A stretch of 10,107 bases of DNA from Sulfurimonas sp. (GCA_002733155.1 NVUO01000035.1:2522-12628), one strand, 5' to 3'; counted from the stretch's first letter, positions 1-7,362 are shown. The notes: generated by a model from the sequence alone, not told the origin. Made by a program: numbers and translations.

Positions 1-1172
1 TTTGTTCTGTAATAATTTACTATATCTCCATGCGAGGCTGCATCAGTAGATTTATCGGTCTCTATAAATTTACCTTGACTATCAACTGCTACATTTGCAT
101 CCTTATTTTTTAAAATATATAAGGGGCTAATTGTACAATCATCTACTAAACACATTGCACTTGAAAAATCATCTAAAACCAGATTACCACTACTTAGTGT
201 AATAACTCCAACATTACCAACTGTATAAGTATAATTACTAGGTATAGTAAGCACTTTATTGACTACAATAATATTTGGAGATATATCCATAACCAAATCA
301 ATTACTGCACTAATAAATGATGCCTCATCACCCTCTTCAACTTGTACCCAATATAAGCCAAGTACTGGAAGTTTTGCAAATATAAGTCCATCATTTAAAT
401 TAACTAAACTTTTAACTAGGGGAAAAGTAATTATTGATGGATCTACTATAATTTGAATTTGACCACTTATTGAACTACTCTGTATTATTTCAGCATTTTT
501 ATTTATCCATATGACATCAGCCATAGATCCAAGCCCCCTAGACCAACTTGAATCATTTAATGGTAAGGCTATCCCTAATTTAGATACATAATATTCATTC
601 CATACATCAGATAAAAGAGTATTAGTATTAATTTTATCACTTATAAAATCAACTGTTAATGTATCATCAGTTATACCAGTCATCACAATTTTAGAATCAT
701 TTATATTATCTAAACCAGCATTTGCAAACGAGAGTCCTACTGTAGTTTTATTTGTTAAAACATTAGCATCATTTCCATATTCAGATGTATTAAGTGCTCC
801 ATTTATTACAGCTTCAATAAATCTATTTTTTGAAAATGACCCTGTATTTAATTCATTCTCCCAATAATCCCATCCAGCACTGTCTGGTGCACGATTAAAA
901 AGATTCTGATATACAGAATTTATAAAATCCCTGTTACTTGTACTATCTGGATATAATAATTGAGTCTCATCTTGATCAAAAAAGCTTTGTGCTATTGCAG
1001 AAAGTGAAAGTCCTGAATCTTTTTCCCAATAAGACAATCCAGCACTATCTGGAGCCCTATTAAATGTAGCTACATACAGTTTTGCTATTTCATCTTTGCT
1101 TGGAATCTCTTCACTAGAATATACAGATATATTTAGCATAAAAAACACTAAACTTATGAATAATAATCTCAT
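1..1172 (-). CDS. Secreted DUF4214-repeat protein, possibly an S8 (subtilisin-like) peptidase; 3' end outside window
   Basis: I translated this frame by hand: 390 codons are open from the ATG at 1172 to the left edge, with no stop. An AAAGGA ribosome site lies 6 bases before the ATG. Residues 1-19 form a Sec-type signal peptide (MRLLFISLVFFMLNISVYS). Two DUF4214 repeats follow, with near-identical cores at residues 37-45 and 92-100 (FNRAPDSAG, then YWE). DUF4214 is common in secreted and S-layer-like proteins; its function is poorly known. Residues about 237-314 have the hydrophobic pattern of subtilase propeptides (LGLYWVQVEEGDE, then SPNIIVVNK). Next come LVLDDF (D334/D335) and ASHGD (H381), which could be the Asp and His of an S8 catalytic triad about 47 residues apart. 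The catalytic Ser region would lie beyond the window. The DUF4214 call is firm; the peptidase call is an inference. It is the last gene seen of the leftward group. Confidence 0.85.
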   Translation of the reverse strand, partial: MRLLFISLVFFMLNISVYSSEEIPSKDEIAKLYVATFNRAPDSAGLSYWEKDSGLSLSAIAQSFFDQDETQLLYPDSTSNRDFINSVYQNLFNRAPDSAGWDYWENELNTGSFSKNRFIEAVINGALNTSEYGNDANVLTNKTTVGLSFANAGLDNINDSKIVMTGITDDTLTVDFISDKINTNTLLSDVWNEYYVSKLGIALPLNDSSWSRGLGSMADVIWINKNAEIIQSSSISGQIQIIVDPSIITFPLVKSLVNLNDGLIFAKLPVLGLYWVQVEEGDEASFISAVIDLVMDISPNIIVVNKVLTIPSNYTYTVGNVGVITLSSGNLVLDDFSSAMCLVDDCTISPLYILKNKDANVAVDSQGKFIETDKSTDAASHGDIVNYYRT

Positions 1173-1198
1173 AACTTATCCTTTAAGTTATAAACTTA
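1173..1198 (-). promoter_or_regulatory. Alternative hairpins around the ribosome site of the DUF4214 gene
   Basis: Reading the - strand, TAAGTT (1198-1193), AACTTA (1189-1184) and TAAGTT (1178-1173) flank the Shine-Dalgarno AAGGA. The central AACTTA can pair with the upstream copy (3-base loop, ribosome site free) or with the downstream copy (5-base loop made of AAGGA, ending at the ATG). The stems are only 6 bp and AT-rich, so this may be chance. Confidence 0.3.
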
Positions 1199-1280
1199 GA
1201 CTTACTATTGCACAGTTTATCCTATTTAATAATAAGTTTATATCTAATTTTATAATTAAATATATTCTTTATAGGATGGT

Positions 1281-1967
1281 TTATTTTAAAGAGTAAACTA
1301 TTGGTATCTTTAGTTTAAGTTCATACTTGCTTTTTGGGAAGTCTCCAGATAAATCTTCTATTGTTTTTATAGCTGCACGAGAAAGTATCTTATTATCAAA
1401 ATCAAGAACTATAATATTATATACCCTAGAATCAACTCCTAAGGTAAAGCTAACTATAACCTTACCCGTGATACCTTTTTTTCTAGCCCTTCTTGGATAA
1501 TATAAATTATCTTCTAATAATTTTATAATTTTAGCTATATTATCATCCATATACTGCTTAGTGAGTTCCTCAGCTGATGTGGCATAATTTTTATTTACTT
1601 GAAGATTCTGTATTTTCTTTTTTTCTTCAGGCTTTATTATTATTTTTTGCTCTTGAGGTACAGCTTTATTTATAATCTTTTTTTGTTTTTTTATTTTGGG
1701 AGCTATATTCTGTGTATTACTTTTATCTTTTTTTTTCTTTTGAACTATTGCTTTGATTTCTTTTTTAACCTTATCTTGAACTACTGGTTTTATTTTAGTT
1801 TTTTCTGCATCTTTTTTAAATTGAATATTGCAAAGTTTTATACAAAGTTTTGTTTCAGATTGAAACTCTTTTTTTTTCATATAAGTATTATAGACAAACA
1901 CTAATATAAAAAATAATATTATATGAAAAATAATAGAAATAAAGAATGAGCGACTGTATCTAAGCAT
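1281..1967 (-). CDS. tonB: TonB-type energy transducer protein
   Basis: TonB spans the periplasm and passes proton-motive energy from the inner-membrane ExbB/ExbD motor to outer-membrane receptors for iron chelates, cobalamin and other scarce solutes. The 228-residue product has one N-terminal membrane segment (residues about 8-27). It contains Ser11 and His15 four residues apart, the same spacing as the conserved Ser16/His20 of E. coli TonB. The linker (about 30-125) is rich in Lys and poor in Pro, unlike the usual Pro-Glu/Pro-Lys rod. The C-terminal domain (about 142-228) shows the family pattern YPRRARKKGITGKVIVSF from residue 157, with conserved YP and G-x-V/I-x-V. No exbB, exbD or receptor gene is visible. 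The start lacks a clear Shine-Dalgarno and sits just downstream of a long inverted repeat. Two cysteines (C42, C46) lie just outside the membrane segment. The family call is firm; the receptor served is unknown. Confidence 0.85.
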   Translation of the reverse strand: MLRYSRSFFISIIFHIILFFILVFVYNTYMKKKEFQSETKLCIKLCNIQFKKDAEKTKIKPVVQDKVKKEIKAIVQKKKKDKSNTQNIAPKIKKQKKIINKAVPQEQKIIIKPEEKKKIQNLQVNKNYATSAEELTKQYMDDNIAKIIKLLEDNLYYPRRARKKGITGKVIVSFTLGVDSRVYNIIVLDFDNKILSRAAIKTIEDLSGDFPKSKYELKLKIPIVYSLK

Positions 1968-1978
1968 AAAAGAGATAC

Positions 1979-2005
1979 TAACAAAAATATGTTACATTTT
2001 TGTTA
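1979..2005 (-). promoter_or_regulatory. Perfect 10-bp inverted repeat upstream of tonB
   Basis: TAACAAAAAT (1979-1988) and ATTTTTGTTA (1996-2005) are exact inverted copies around a 7-base centre. The element ends 12 bases before the tonB ATG, in the only space available for a tonB promoter after the upstream terminator. It could be a repressor operator (a metal or iron regulator would fit tonB) or an mRNA hairpin in the leader. It does not clearly match the classical Fur box. Confidence 0.5.
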
Positions 2006-2027
2006 ATGTTGGAATTAAAAAGAAGTA

Positions 2028-2050
2028 TCTAGATGCATAAAGCATCTAGA
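2028..2050 (-). terminator. Intrinsic terminator after the PII gene
   Basis: TCTAGATGC (2028-2036) and GCATCTAGA (2042-2050) form a perfect 9-bp stem with a 5-base loop, beginning 9 bases beyond the PII stop codon. On the - strand the stem is followed by TACTTCTTTTT, a moderately U-rich tail. On the + strand the following bases are A-rich, so it should act leftward, closing the amtB-PII operon and separating it from tonB. Confidence 0.8.
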
Positions 2051-2059
2051 ATTAAAAAA

Positions 2060-2413
<354 letters not shown>

Positions 2414-2454
2414 TTAGTTTTATTATCTTTGTTCCTTAAAAGCAACTTGACTTA

Positions 2455-3708
2455 TTATAGATTAATTGCTTTTTCACCATGAGTAGTTTCATCAAGACCA
2501 CGAGATTCATCTTCATCATCAACTCTACCACCACCAGTTAAAGCAGAAGCAATAAAATAAACAATAGCTGTAACTACAGCAGAATAAACTATAGTTAAAC
2601 CAATAGCAGAAAACTGTGCAACTAATTGAGTCGACATATTATAATCATCATCTTTAGCGTAATCAGCGATAAAAATTGCAGTTGCAACTGAACCCCAAAT
2701 ACCAACTAAACCATGAACCCAAAATGCGTCTAAAGAATCATCAACTTTAAACATTTGTTTAATTTTAGATACACCAATGAAACCTAATGCTCCACCAACA
2801 AGACCTATAATTATAGCACCTTCAACACCAGCAGAACCAGCAGCAGGAGTTATAGCTACTAAACCAGCTACAGCACCAGATGCACCACCAACGATTGTAG
2901 CTTTCTTATAAACCATCCACTCAATGATAATCCATCCGATTACACCAAGAGATGCAGCTACATTAGTTACTAAAAATGCAGATGCAGCTACGCCATCGGC
3001 TGCTAACTCAGAACCAGCATTAAAACCAAACCAACCAAACCATAATAAAGCAGCACCAAGTGATACTAATACAGGAGAAAAAGGTTTAAGTGCAGCTTTT
3101 CCATAATCTTTTCTACGACCTAAAATCATAGCTACAACAAAACCTGCAACACCCGCATTAATATGTACAACTGTACCACCAGCAAAGTCCATCTCACCGA
3201 AGTTAAGTGTCTCACCACCACCCCATGCCCAGTGTGTAATTGGTGCGTAAACTGCAACTATCCATAATGCTGCAAAAATTAAAAATGTTGAGAATTTAAC
3301 ACGCTCAATCATTGAACCAGATGCGATTGCAACTGCGATAGCTGCAAATGTACCTTGAAATGCTACAAATAGTAACTCAGGTATAGTTCCACTTAAGGTA
3401 TCAGAAGAGATTCCTGAAAGTAAAACTTTACCAGTACCAATTAAGTCACCATCACCAAAAGCGACTGAATATCCTATAAGTACCCATACTAATGTACCAA
3501 CTGCGTAAGCACCTAGACTCATACCAATAGTATTAAGTACATTCTTACTTCTTGTTAAACCACCATAAAATAGGGCTAATCCAGCTGGAGTCATTAACAT
3601 AACAAAAGCCGTAGCTACCAACATCCATGCAGTATCACCTGCACTTAATGTATCCTCTGCAAATGCCAGTGATGGCAATGCTAATAATGCAAGATAGAAT
3701 CTTTTCAT
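2455..3708 (-). CDS. amtB: Ammonium channel AmtB
   Basis: AmtB is a trimeric inner-membrane channel that takes up ammonium at low external concentration. The 417-residue product begins with a cleavable signal peptide (residues 1-17, ending SLAFA), followed by about eleven membrane segments. Hallmarks of the pore are present: the Phe gate in AFQGTF (F117), W162 and D174 at the outer ammonium site (DFAGGTVVHINAG), and the twin histidines H182 and H332 (VHGLVGIWG). WFGFNAGS (225-232) supplies the second gate Phe. The short cytoplasmic tail is acidic (DDEDESRGLDE). The start is supported by AAGGA seven bases before the ATG and by the signal peptide beginning directly there. It is the first gene of an operon with the PII gene. 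The order amtB then PII is the reverse of the usual glnK-amtB order. Confidence 0.97.
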   Translation of the reverse strand: MKRFYLALLALPSLAFAEDTLSAGDTAWMLVATAFVMLMTPAGLALFYGGLTRSKNVLNTIGMSLGAYAVGTLVWVLIGYSVAFGDGDLIGTGKVLLSGISSDTLSGTIPELLFVAFQGTFAAIAVAIASGSMIERVKFSTFLIFAALWIVAVYAPITHWAWGGGETLNFGEMDFAGGTVVHINAGVAGFVVAMILGRRKDYGKAALKPFSPVLVSLGAALLWFGWFGFNAGSELAADGVAASAFLVTNVAASLGVIGWIIIEWMVYKKATIVGGASGAVAGLVAITPAAGSAGVEGAIIIGLVGGALGFIGVSKIKQMFKVDDSLDAFWVHGLVGIWGSVATAIFIADYAKDDDYNMSTQLVAQFSAIGLTIVYSAVVTAIVYFIASALTGGGRVDDEDESRGLDETTHGEKAINL

Positions 3709-3736
3709 TAATTTTCCTTATATTTAAGCTGTACAG

Positions 3737-3742
3737 ATTATA
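3737..3742 (-). promoter_or_regulatory. Probable sigma-70 -10 box for amtB
   Basis: The - strand reads TTGTATAATC here, an exact TATAAT with an extended TG-like context, about 28 bases before the amtB ATG. No good -35 box lies 17 bases upstream, which is usual in Campylobacterota. No sigma-54 GG-N10-GC element was found on this strand in the gap. Confidence 0.55.
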
Positions 3743-3787
3743 CAACTAATGTTTTAAGATTAATTTAATTACTGATTAATTTTTAAT

Positions 3788-3825
3788 CACTTTTTCTGAT
3801 ATTTTAAAATTTACAACACTTTTTC
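3788..3825 (-). repeat. Two direct copies of GAAAAAGTG upstream of amtB
   Basis: CACTTTTTC on the + strand occurs at 3788-3796 and 3817-3825, a 29-base period (close to three helical turns). The copies lie about 50 to 90 bases upstream of the presumed amtB start site, so they could be paired activator sites. In such AT-rich DNA a chance repeat is possible. Confidence 0.3.
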
Positions 3826-3841
3826 ACATATTAAAAAATTA

Positions 3842-3861
3842 TTTAGAAATTTTTAGAAATT
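3842..3861. repeat. Tandem 10-bp repeat TTTAGAAATT upstream of gyrA
   Basis: Two exact, adjacent copies (3842-3851 and 3852-3861) place short A/T tracts one helical turn apart. Such phasing favours DNA bending. Relative to the likely gyrA -10 box, it lies where an UP element or curved upstream DNA would act. Confidence 0.4.
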
Positions 3862-3891
3862 TTTCAAACTACTTAAGGCTTATTAAGATAC

Positions 3892-3897
3892 TATAAA
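3892..3897 (+). promoter_or_regulatory. Possible -10 box for gyrA
   Basis: TATAAA lies 26 bases before the gyrA ATG, in a T-rich context and with no convincing -35 box. The ribosome site for gyrA is a modest AGGTG at 3914-3918, five bases before the ATG. Confidence 0.35.
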
Positions 3898-3923
3898 TAA
3901 ATTTTTAAATACTAGGTGTATTA

Positions 3924-6407
3924 ATGAGTAATTTTCTAAAAAATGATAATATACAAACTATAAATATCGAAGAGACACTGCAAAATAGCTACCTTGATTA
4001 CTCTATGAGTGTAATTGTTGGTCGTGCACTTCCAGACGTTAGAGATGGACTAAAACCAGTACATAGAAGAATTCTTTATGCGATGGATAAACTAAATCTT
4101 TCACATGGTGCTAAATTTAAAAAATCTGCCCGTATAGTTGGTGATGTTATTGGTCAGTATCATCCACATGGTGATAATTCTGTATATGATGCATTAGTTC
4201 GTATGGCTCAAGAGTTTTCAATGCGTATGCCATTAATTGACGGTCAAGGTAACTTCGGTTCAGTTGATGGTGATAGTGCGGCTGCTATGAGATATACAGA
4301 AGCTCGTATGACTAAGTATGCTGGTGAACTACTTAAAGACTTAGAAAAAAACACAGTAAACATGACAGATAACTACGATGTTACTACTAAAGAGCCCGAT
4401 GTTATGCCTACACGTGTACCTAATTTACTTATAAATGGTTCATCTGGGATTGCAGTTGGTATGGCTACAAATATTCCTCCGCATAATCCAAATGAGATTA
4501 TGAATGGTCTTAAAGCACTTTTAGCAAACCCAAATATCACTTTATCTGAAATTATGGAACATATTAAAGCACCTGACTTTCCAACTGGTGGTATTATCTT
4601 TGGTAAAAAAGGGATTACAGAGGCTTACGATACTGGTCGTGGTCGAATAAAAGTTCGTGCAAAAACTCATATAGAACAAAGTTCTAAAAAAGAGATAATA
4701 GTAATAGATGAACTTCCTTACCAAGTAAACAAAGCTCGTCTTATCGAAAACATTGCGAACCTAGTAAAAGATAAGATGATTGATGGTGTTTCACTTATTC
4801 GTGATGAATCTGACCGTGATGGTATGCGTGTAGTGATTGAACTTAAACGTGACGCTATGAGTGAGATTGTTTTAAACAATTTATTTAAACAAACTAGTAT
4901 GCAGACTACATTCGGTATTATTATGTTGTCTATATTAAATCAAGAGCCTAGAATCTTTGGAATTATAGATATCTTAAAACACTTTATAAATCACCGTAAA
5001 ACTATCATTATTCGTCGTACAATATTTGACCTTGAAAAAGCGAAAGCTCGTGCCCATATCTTAGAGGGTCTGAAAAAAGCTCTTGATATTATTGATGAAA
5101 TTATTAAAGTTATTAAAGCTAGTTCAAACGTTGAAGAAGCTAGAGAAAACTTAATATCTGAGTTTTCCTTTTCACAAATCCAAGCACAAAGCATTGTTGA
5201 TATGCGTCTTGGTAAACTTACTGGTTTAGAACGTGAAAAAATTGAAAATGAACTTCGTGAATTAATGGAGTTAATTGAATACCTTGAATCTATACTTAAA
5301 AGTGAAGAGGTATTACATAGTATAATCTTAGAAGAATTTAATGAGGTTCAAGATACTTATGGCTCAAACCAAAGACGTACAGATATAGAAGATGATTATG
5401 ATGATATAGATATTGAAGATTTAATCCCTAATGAGCCAATGGTTGTAACTATAACTCACCGTGGATATATCAAACGTGTACCACTTGTAGCTTACGAAAA
5501 ACAAAAACGTGGTGGTAAGGGTAAGACTGCTGTAACTACTTATGAAGATGATTTTATAGAAAACTTCTTTACATGTAATACTCATGATACACTTCTTTTT
5601 GTAACTGATAGGGGTCAATTACACTGGTTAAAAGTTTATCGTATACCTGAAGGTAGCCGTATAGCTAAGGGTAAGGCTGTAGTTAACCTTATCAATTTAG
5701 TAGCTGATGAAAAAATTTGTTCAGTTATCCCAACTACAGACTTTAGCGAAGATAAAGGTCTTGTATTTTTTACACAAAAAGGTGTAGTTAAACGTACAAA
5801 CTTAAGTGAATTTTCTAATATTAGAAGTAATGGTGTTAAGGCGATTGTTCTTGATGATGATGATACTTTAATAACAGCTCATATAGCTAATCAAAGTATT
5901 AAATACTTATTTATAGTAACTAAACTAGCTCAATGTATTAAATTTGAGATAGAAAAAACTCGTGAACAAGGTCGTAGTACTCGTGGTGTACGTGGTATCA
6001 AATTTAAACATGATCATGATGAAGTTATTGATGCTAATATTATTGCTGATGATGAACAAGAGATTTTAATAATTGCTGAAAAAGGTATAGGTAAACGTAC
6101 ATCAGCTGGTGAATACCGTTTAACTAACCGTGGTGGTTCTGGTGTTATTGCTATGAAAATGAGTACTAAGACTGGTAAAAACGTAGTTGGCTGTTTAATG
6201 GTAGATGAGAGCATGGATATGATGGCCTTAACTAAAGCTGGTAAAATGATACGTGTAGATATGCAAACTATCTCTAAATCAAGTAGAAATACTTCTGGGG
6301 TATATATAGTAAAAGGTGACGATGTAGCTTCAGTATCTCGTTGTCCAAAACAACCTAAAGAAAATGAAGAAGAAAATAATGATTCTGAGAGTGATACATT
6401 GGCATAG
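3924..6407 (+). CDS. gyrA: DNA gyrase subunit A
   Basis: GyrA forms the A2B2 gyrase with GyrB, cutting and rejoining DNA to introduce negative supercoils. At 827 residues it is a full-length epsilonproteobacterial GyrA. The winged-helix and tower part carries the catalytic tyrosine Y124 (AAMRYTEAR) and the quinolone-determining stretch [10 protein letters not shown] (residues 80-89). N85 and D89 there correspond to E. coli S83 and D87; N85 is normal in Helicobacter. An acidic linker (about 487-505) joins the C-terminal pinwheel, which starts with the GyrA box QKRGGKG (527-533) needed for DNA wrapping. The tail is acidic ([12 protein letters not shown]). The last codons overlap a predicted sigma-54 promoter for flgP. 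It heads a + strand cluster with flgP, flgQ, flgR and asd, and is divergent from amtB. Confidence 0.98.
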   Translation: MSNFLKNDNIQTINIEETLQNSYLDYSMSVIVGRALPDVRDGLKPVHRRILYAMDKLNLSHGAKFKKSARIVGDVIGQYHPHGDNSVYDALVRMAQEFSMRMPLIDGQGNFGSVDGDSAAAMRYTEARMTKYAGELLKDLEKNTVNMTDNYDVTTKEPDVMPTRVPNLLINGSSGIAVGMATNIPPHNPNEIMNGLKALLANPNITLSEIMEHIKAPDFPTGGIIFGKKGITEAYDTGRGRIKVRAKTHIEQSSKKEIIVIDELPYQVNKARLIENIANLVKDKMIDGVSLIRDESDRDGMRVVIELKRDAMSEIVLNNLFKQTSMQTTFGIIMLSILNQEPRIFGIIDILKHFINHRKTIIIRRTIFDLEKAKARAHILEGLKKALDIIDEIIKVIKASSNVEEARENLISEFSFSQIQAQSIVDMRLGKLTGLEREKIENELRELMELIEYLESILKSEEVLHSIILEEFNEVQDTYGSNQRRTDIEDDYDDIDIEDLIPNEPMVVTITHRGYIKRVPLVAYEKQKRGGKGKTAVTTYEDDFIENFFTCNTHDTLLFVTDRGQLHWLKVYRIPEGSRIAKGKAVVNLINLVADEKICSVIPTTDFSEDKGLVFFTQKGVVKRTNLSEFSNIRSNGVKAIVLDDDDTLITAHIANQSIKYLFIVTKLAQCIKFEIEKTREQGRSTRGVRGIKFKHDHDEVIDANIIADDEQEILIIAEKGIGKRTSAGEYRLTNRGGSGVIAMKMSTKTGKNVVGCLMVDESMDMMALTKAGKMIRVDMQTISKSSRNTSGVYIVKGDDVASVSRCPKQPKENEEENNDSESDTLA

Positions 6408-6416
6408 TAATTGCTT
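6399..6416 (+). promoter_or_regulatory. Predicted sigma-54 promoter for flgP
   Basis: TTGGCATAGTAATTGCTT has the invariant GG (6401-6402) and GC (6413-6414) separated by 10 bases, plus TTGG and TTGCTT, both matching the sigma-54 consensus. The main mismatch is T for C after GGCA. The gyrA stop codon lies inside the spacer. The predicted start site is near 6426, giving a 25-base leader before flgP. The gene content (flagellar) and the nearby flgR fit. The call is from motif only. Confidence 0.6.
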
Positions 6417-6448
6417 TATCTCTTGTATTAAATATATCAAGGGATAAA
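6415..6448 (+). promoter_or_regulatory. Hairpin covering the flgP ribosome site
   Basis: TTTATCTCTTG (6415-6425) pairs with CAAGGGATAAA (6438-6448) over 11 positions, with one G-U pair and a 12-base loop. The right arm contains the flgP Shine-Dalgarno AAGGGA (6439-6444), six bases before the ATG. It is not a terminator, since no U tract follows. RNA that starts near 6426 would lack the left arm. Confidence 0.55.
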
Positions 6449-6450
6449 AT

Positions 6451-6969
6451 ATGAAATATTCTCTACTGCTAATAGCACTTTTAAGTACATCTTCGATTTT
6501 AAGTGCTTTTTCACTTTTTGGATCTGATGAACCATCAAGTCAAAGTAAGGATGGTATGCCTGAACCAATACTAGCGCCAACACCAATAAGAATAGCAAAT
6601 ACACCTACAATGGAACCAGTTACAATGCCCTCAATAAGAGAACCTCTTTTAACTCAAGCACAAAGAATTCGTGTTAGTGTGATAGGTCAAGGTGTAGCTC
6701 CAATGAATACTTCATCACCAGCTCAAGCTTATGCCCTTGCTAAACGTGCAGCTATTGCTGATGGATATAGACTAATTGCTGAAAAAGTAAAAGGTGTTCG
6801 TGTAGAGGGTCAAGATCTAATCAAAAATATGATGACTCAGAAATCAACAATCCGTACATCGGTAAATGCAATGGTTAGAAACTCAAACCTTGTTGAAACA
6901 ACTTTTAAAGATGGTTTATGCGAAGTAGAAATGGAAATAGTTCTTTCATACGTAGATTTTTCTTTATAA
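6451..6969 (+). CDS. flgP: FlgP-like LPP20-family flagellar protein
   Basis: In Campylobacter, FlgP forms the large basal disk beneath the outer membrane around the flagellar motor and is needed for motility. The product here is 172 residues: an N-terminal signal segment (1-19), a Pro-rich linker (about 37-66) and an LPP20-type domain (about 72-167). That domain carries RVSVIGQGVAP and AYALAKRAAIADGYRLIAEK, followed by EGQDL and a closing strand EVEMEIV. No cysteine is present near the signal peptide (IALLSTSSILSAFSLF); the only Cys is C157. It therefore lacks the lipobox expected of a lipoprotein and would be cut by signal peptidase I or stay anchored. Position between gyrA and flgQ supports orthology. 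AAGGGA precedes the ATG by six bases. A sigma-54 promoter and a hairpin lie directly upstream. Confidence 0.88.
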   Translation: MKYSLLLIALLSTSSILSAFSLFGSDEPSSQSKDGMPEPILAPTPIRIANTPTMEPVTMPSIREPLLTQAQRIRVSVIGQGVAPMNTSSPAQAYALAKRAAIADGYRLIAEKVKGVRVEGQDLIKNMMTQKSTIRTSVNAMVRNSNLVETTFKDGLCEVEMEIVLSYVDFSL

Positions 6970-7331
6970 TAATTCTTTTTTATTCATTAGCACTTAACGC
7001 TAGTGAATATCTAATATCTTATAGATATGTAGTTAAAAACCTTAGTATATATAATGAAACTCTTCTTGTCTCAAAAGCTATGAAAAAATGTACAGGGCAT
7101 GAGCAGCAATCACTTTCTTTAGAGACAAATAAAGAAACAAATTTAAAAAAAATAATCTCCAATAACTTTGAAAAGTTTATATATTTTATACATAAACTAG
7201 GTCTACATATAAATCATAAAGACCTAACTGTTAATTATGAATATAGTTCTACAACTATACTTACATTAAAAACAACTTGTTTCAAAGTGCATATTAATGA
7301 TAATTTAGCTATTATTACACCTTTAAAATAA
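6918..7331 (+). CDS. flgQ: FlgQ-like flagellar protein
   Basis: FlgQ is required with FlgP for motility in Campylobacter and helps make or stabilise FlgP; its biochemical role is not settled. The identification rests mainly on position between flgP and flgR, plus similar size and a signal peptide. The 137-residue product has a basic N-terminus, a hydrophobic core (RRFFFIIILFYSLALNA, 12-28) and a likely cut after A28. A small, Lys-rich exported domain follows, with two cysteines (C58, C121) that could form a disulfide. The first 52 bases overlap the end of flgP in another frame. No later ATG, GTG or TTG precedes the hydrophobic core, so the overlapping start is needed for the signal peptide. 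Translation is probably coupled to flgP. The ribosome site is weak (AAAGATGG, three bases before the ATG). Confidence 0.75.
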   Translation: MRSRNGNSSFIRRFFFIIILFYSLALNASEYLISYRYVVKNLSIYNETLLVSKAMKKCTGHEQQSLSLETNKETNLKKIISNNFEKFIYFIHKLGLHINHKDLTVNYEYSSTTILTLKTTCFKVHINDNLAIITPLK

Positions 7332-7345
7332 GGGTGTATATCACC
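7316..7345 (+). other. Competing short hairpins between flgQ and flgR
   Basis: TACACC (7316-7321) can pair with GGTGTA (7333-7338) across the flgQ stop codon. Alternatively GGTG (7333-7336) can pair with CACC (7342-7345). Both use the same central bases. Stems are short and no U tract follows, so this is not a clear terminator. Confidence 0.25.
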
Positions 7346-7362
7346 TATATTTAGGACTTTTT

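Noticed and set aside
1096..1296. 66-residue + strand frame between the DUF4214 gene and tonB.
   Set aside because: It overlaps the start of the DUF4214 gene antisense, has no ribosome site and resembles no family I know.
1599..1904. 101-residue + strand frame rich in Phe, Leu and Tyr.
   Set aside because: It is the complement of the Lys-rich tonB linker; poly-Lys codons read backwards give Phe and Leu codons.
3730..3744. TGTA-N7-TACA dyad over the amtB -10 box as an NtcA-like nitrogen site.
   Set aside because: NtcA sites need GTA-N8-TAC, the spacing here is 7, and NtcA is cyanobacterial.
4176..4178. Asn85 of GyrA at the quinolone-resistance position (E. coli Ser83).
   Set aside because: Asn is the wild-type residue here in Helicobacter, so it is not evidence of acquired resistance.
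6415..6448. Hairpin after gyrA as an intrinsic terminator.
   Set aside because: It is followed by AT and the flgP ATG, with no U tract; its right arm is the flgP ribosome site.
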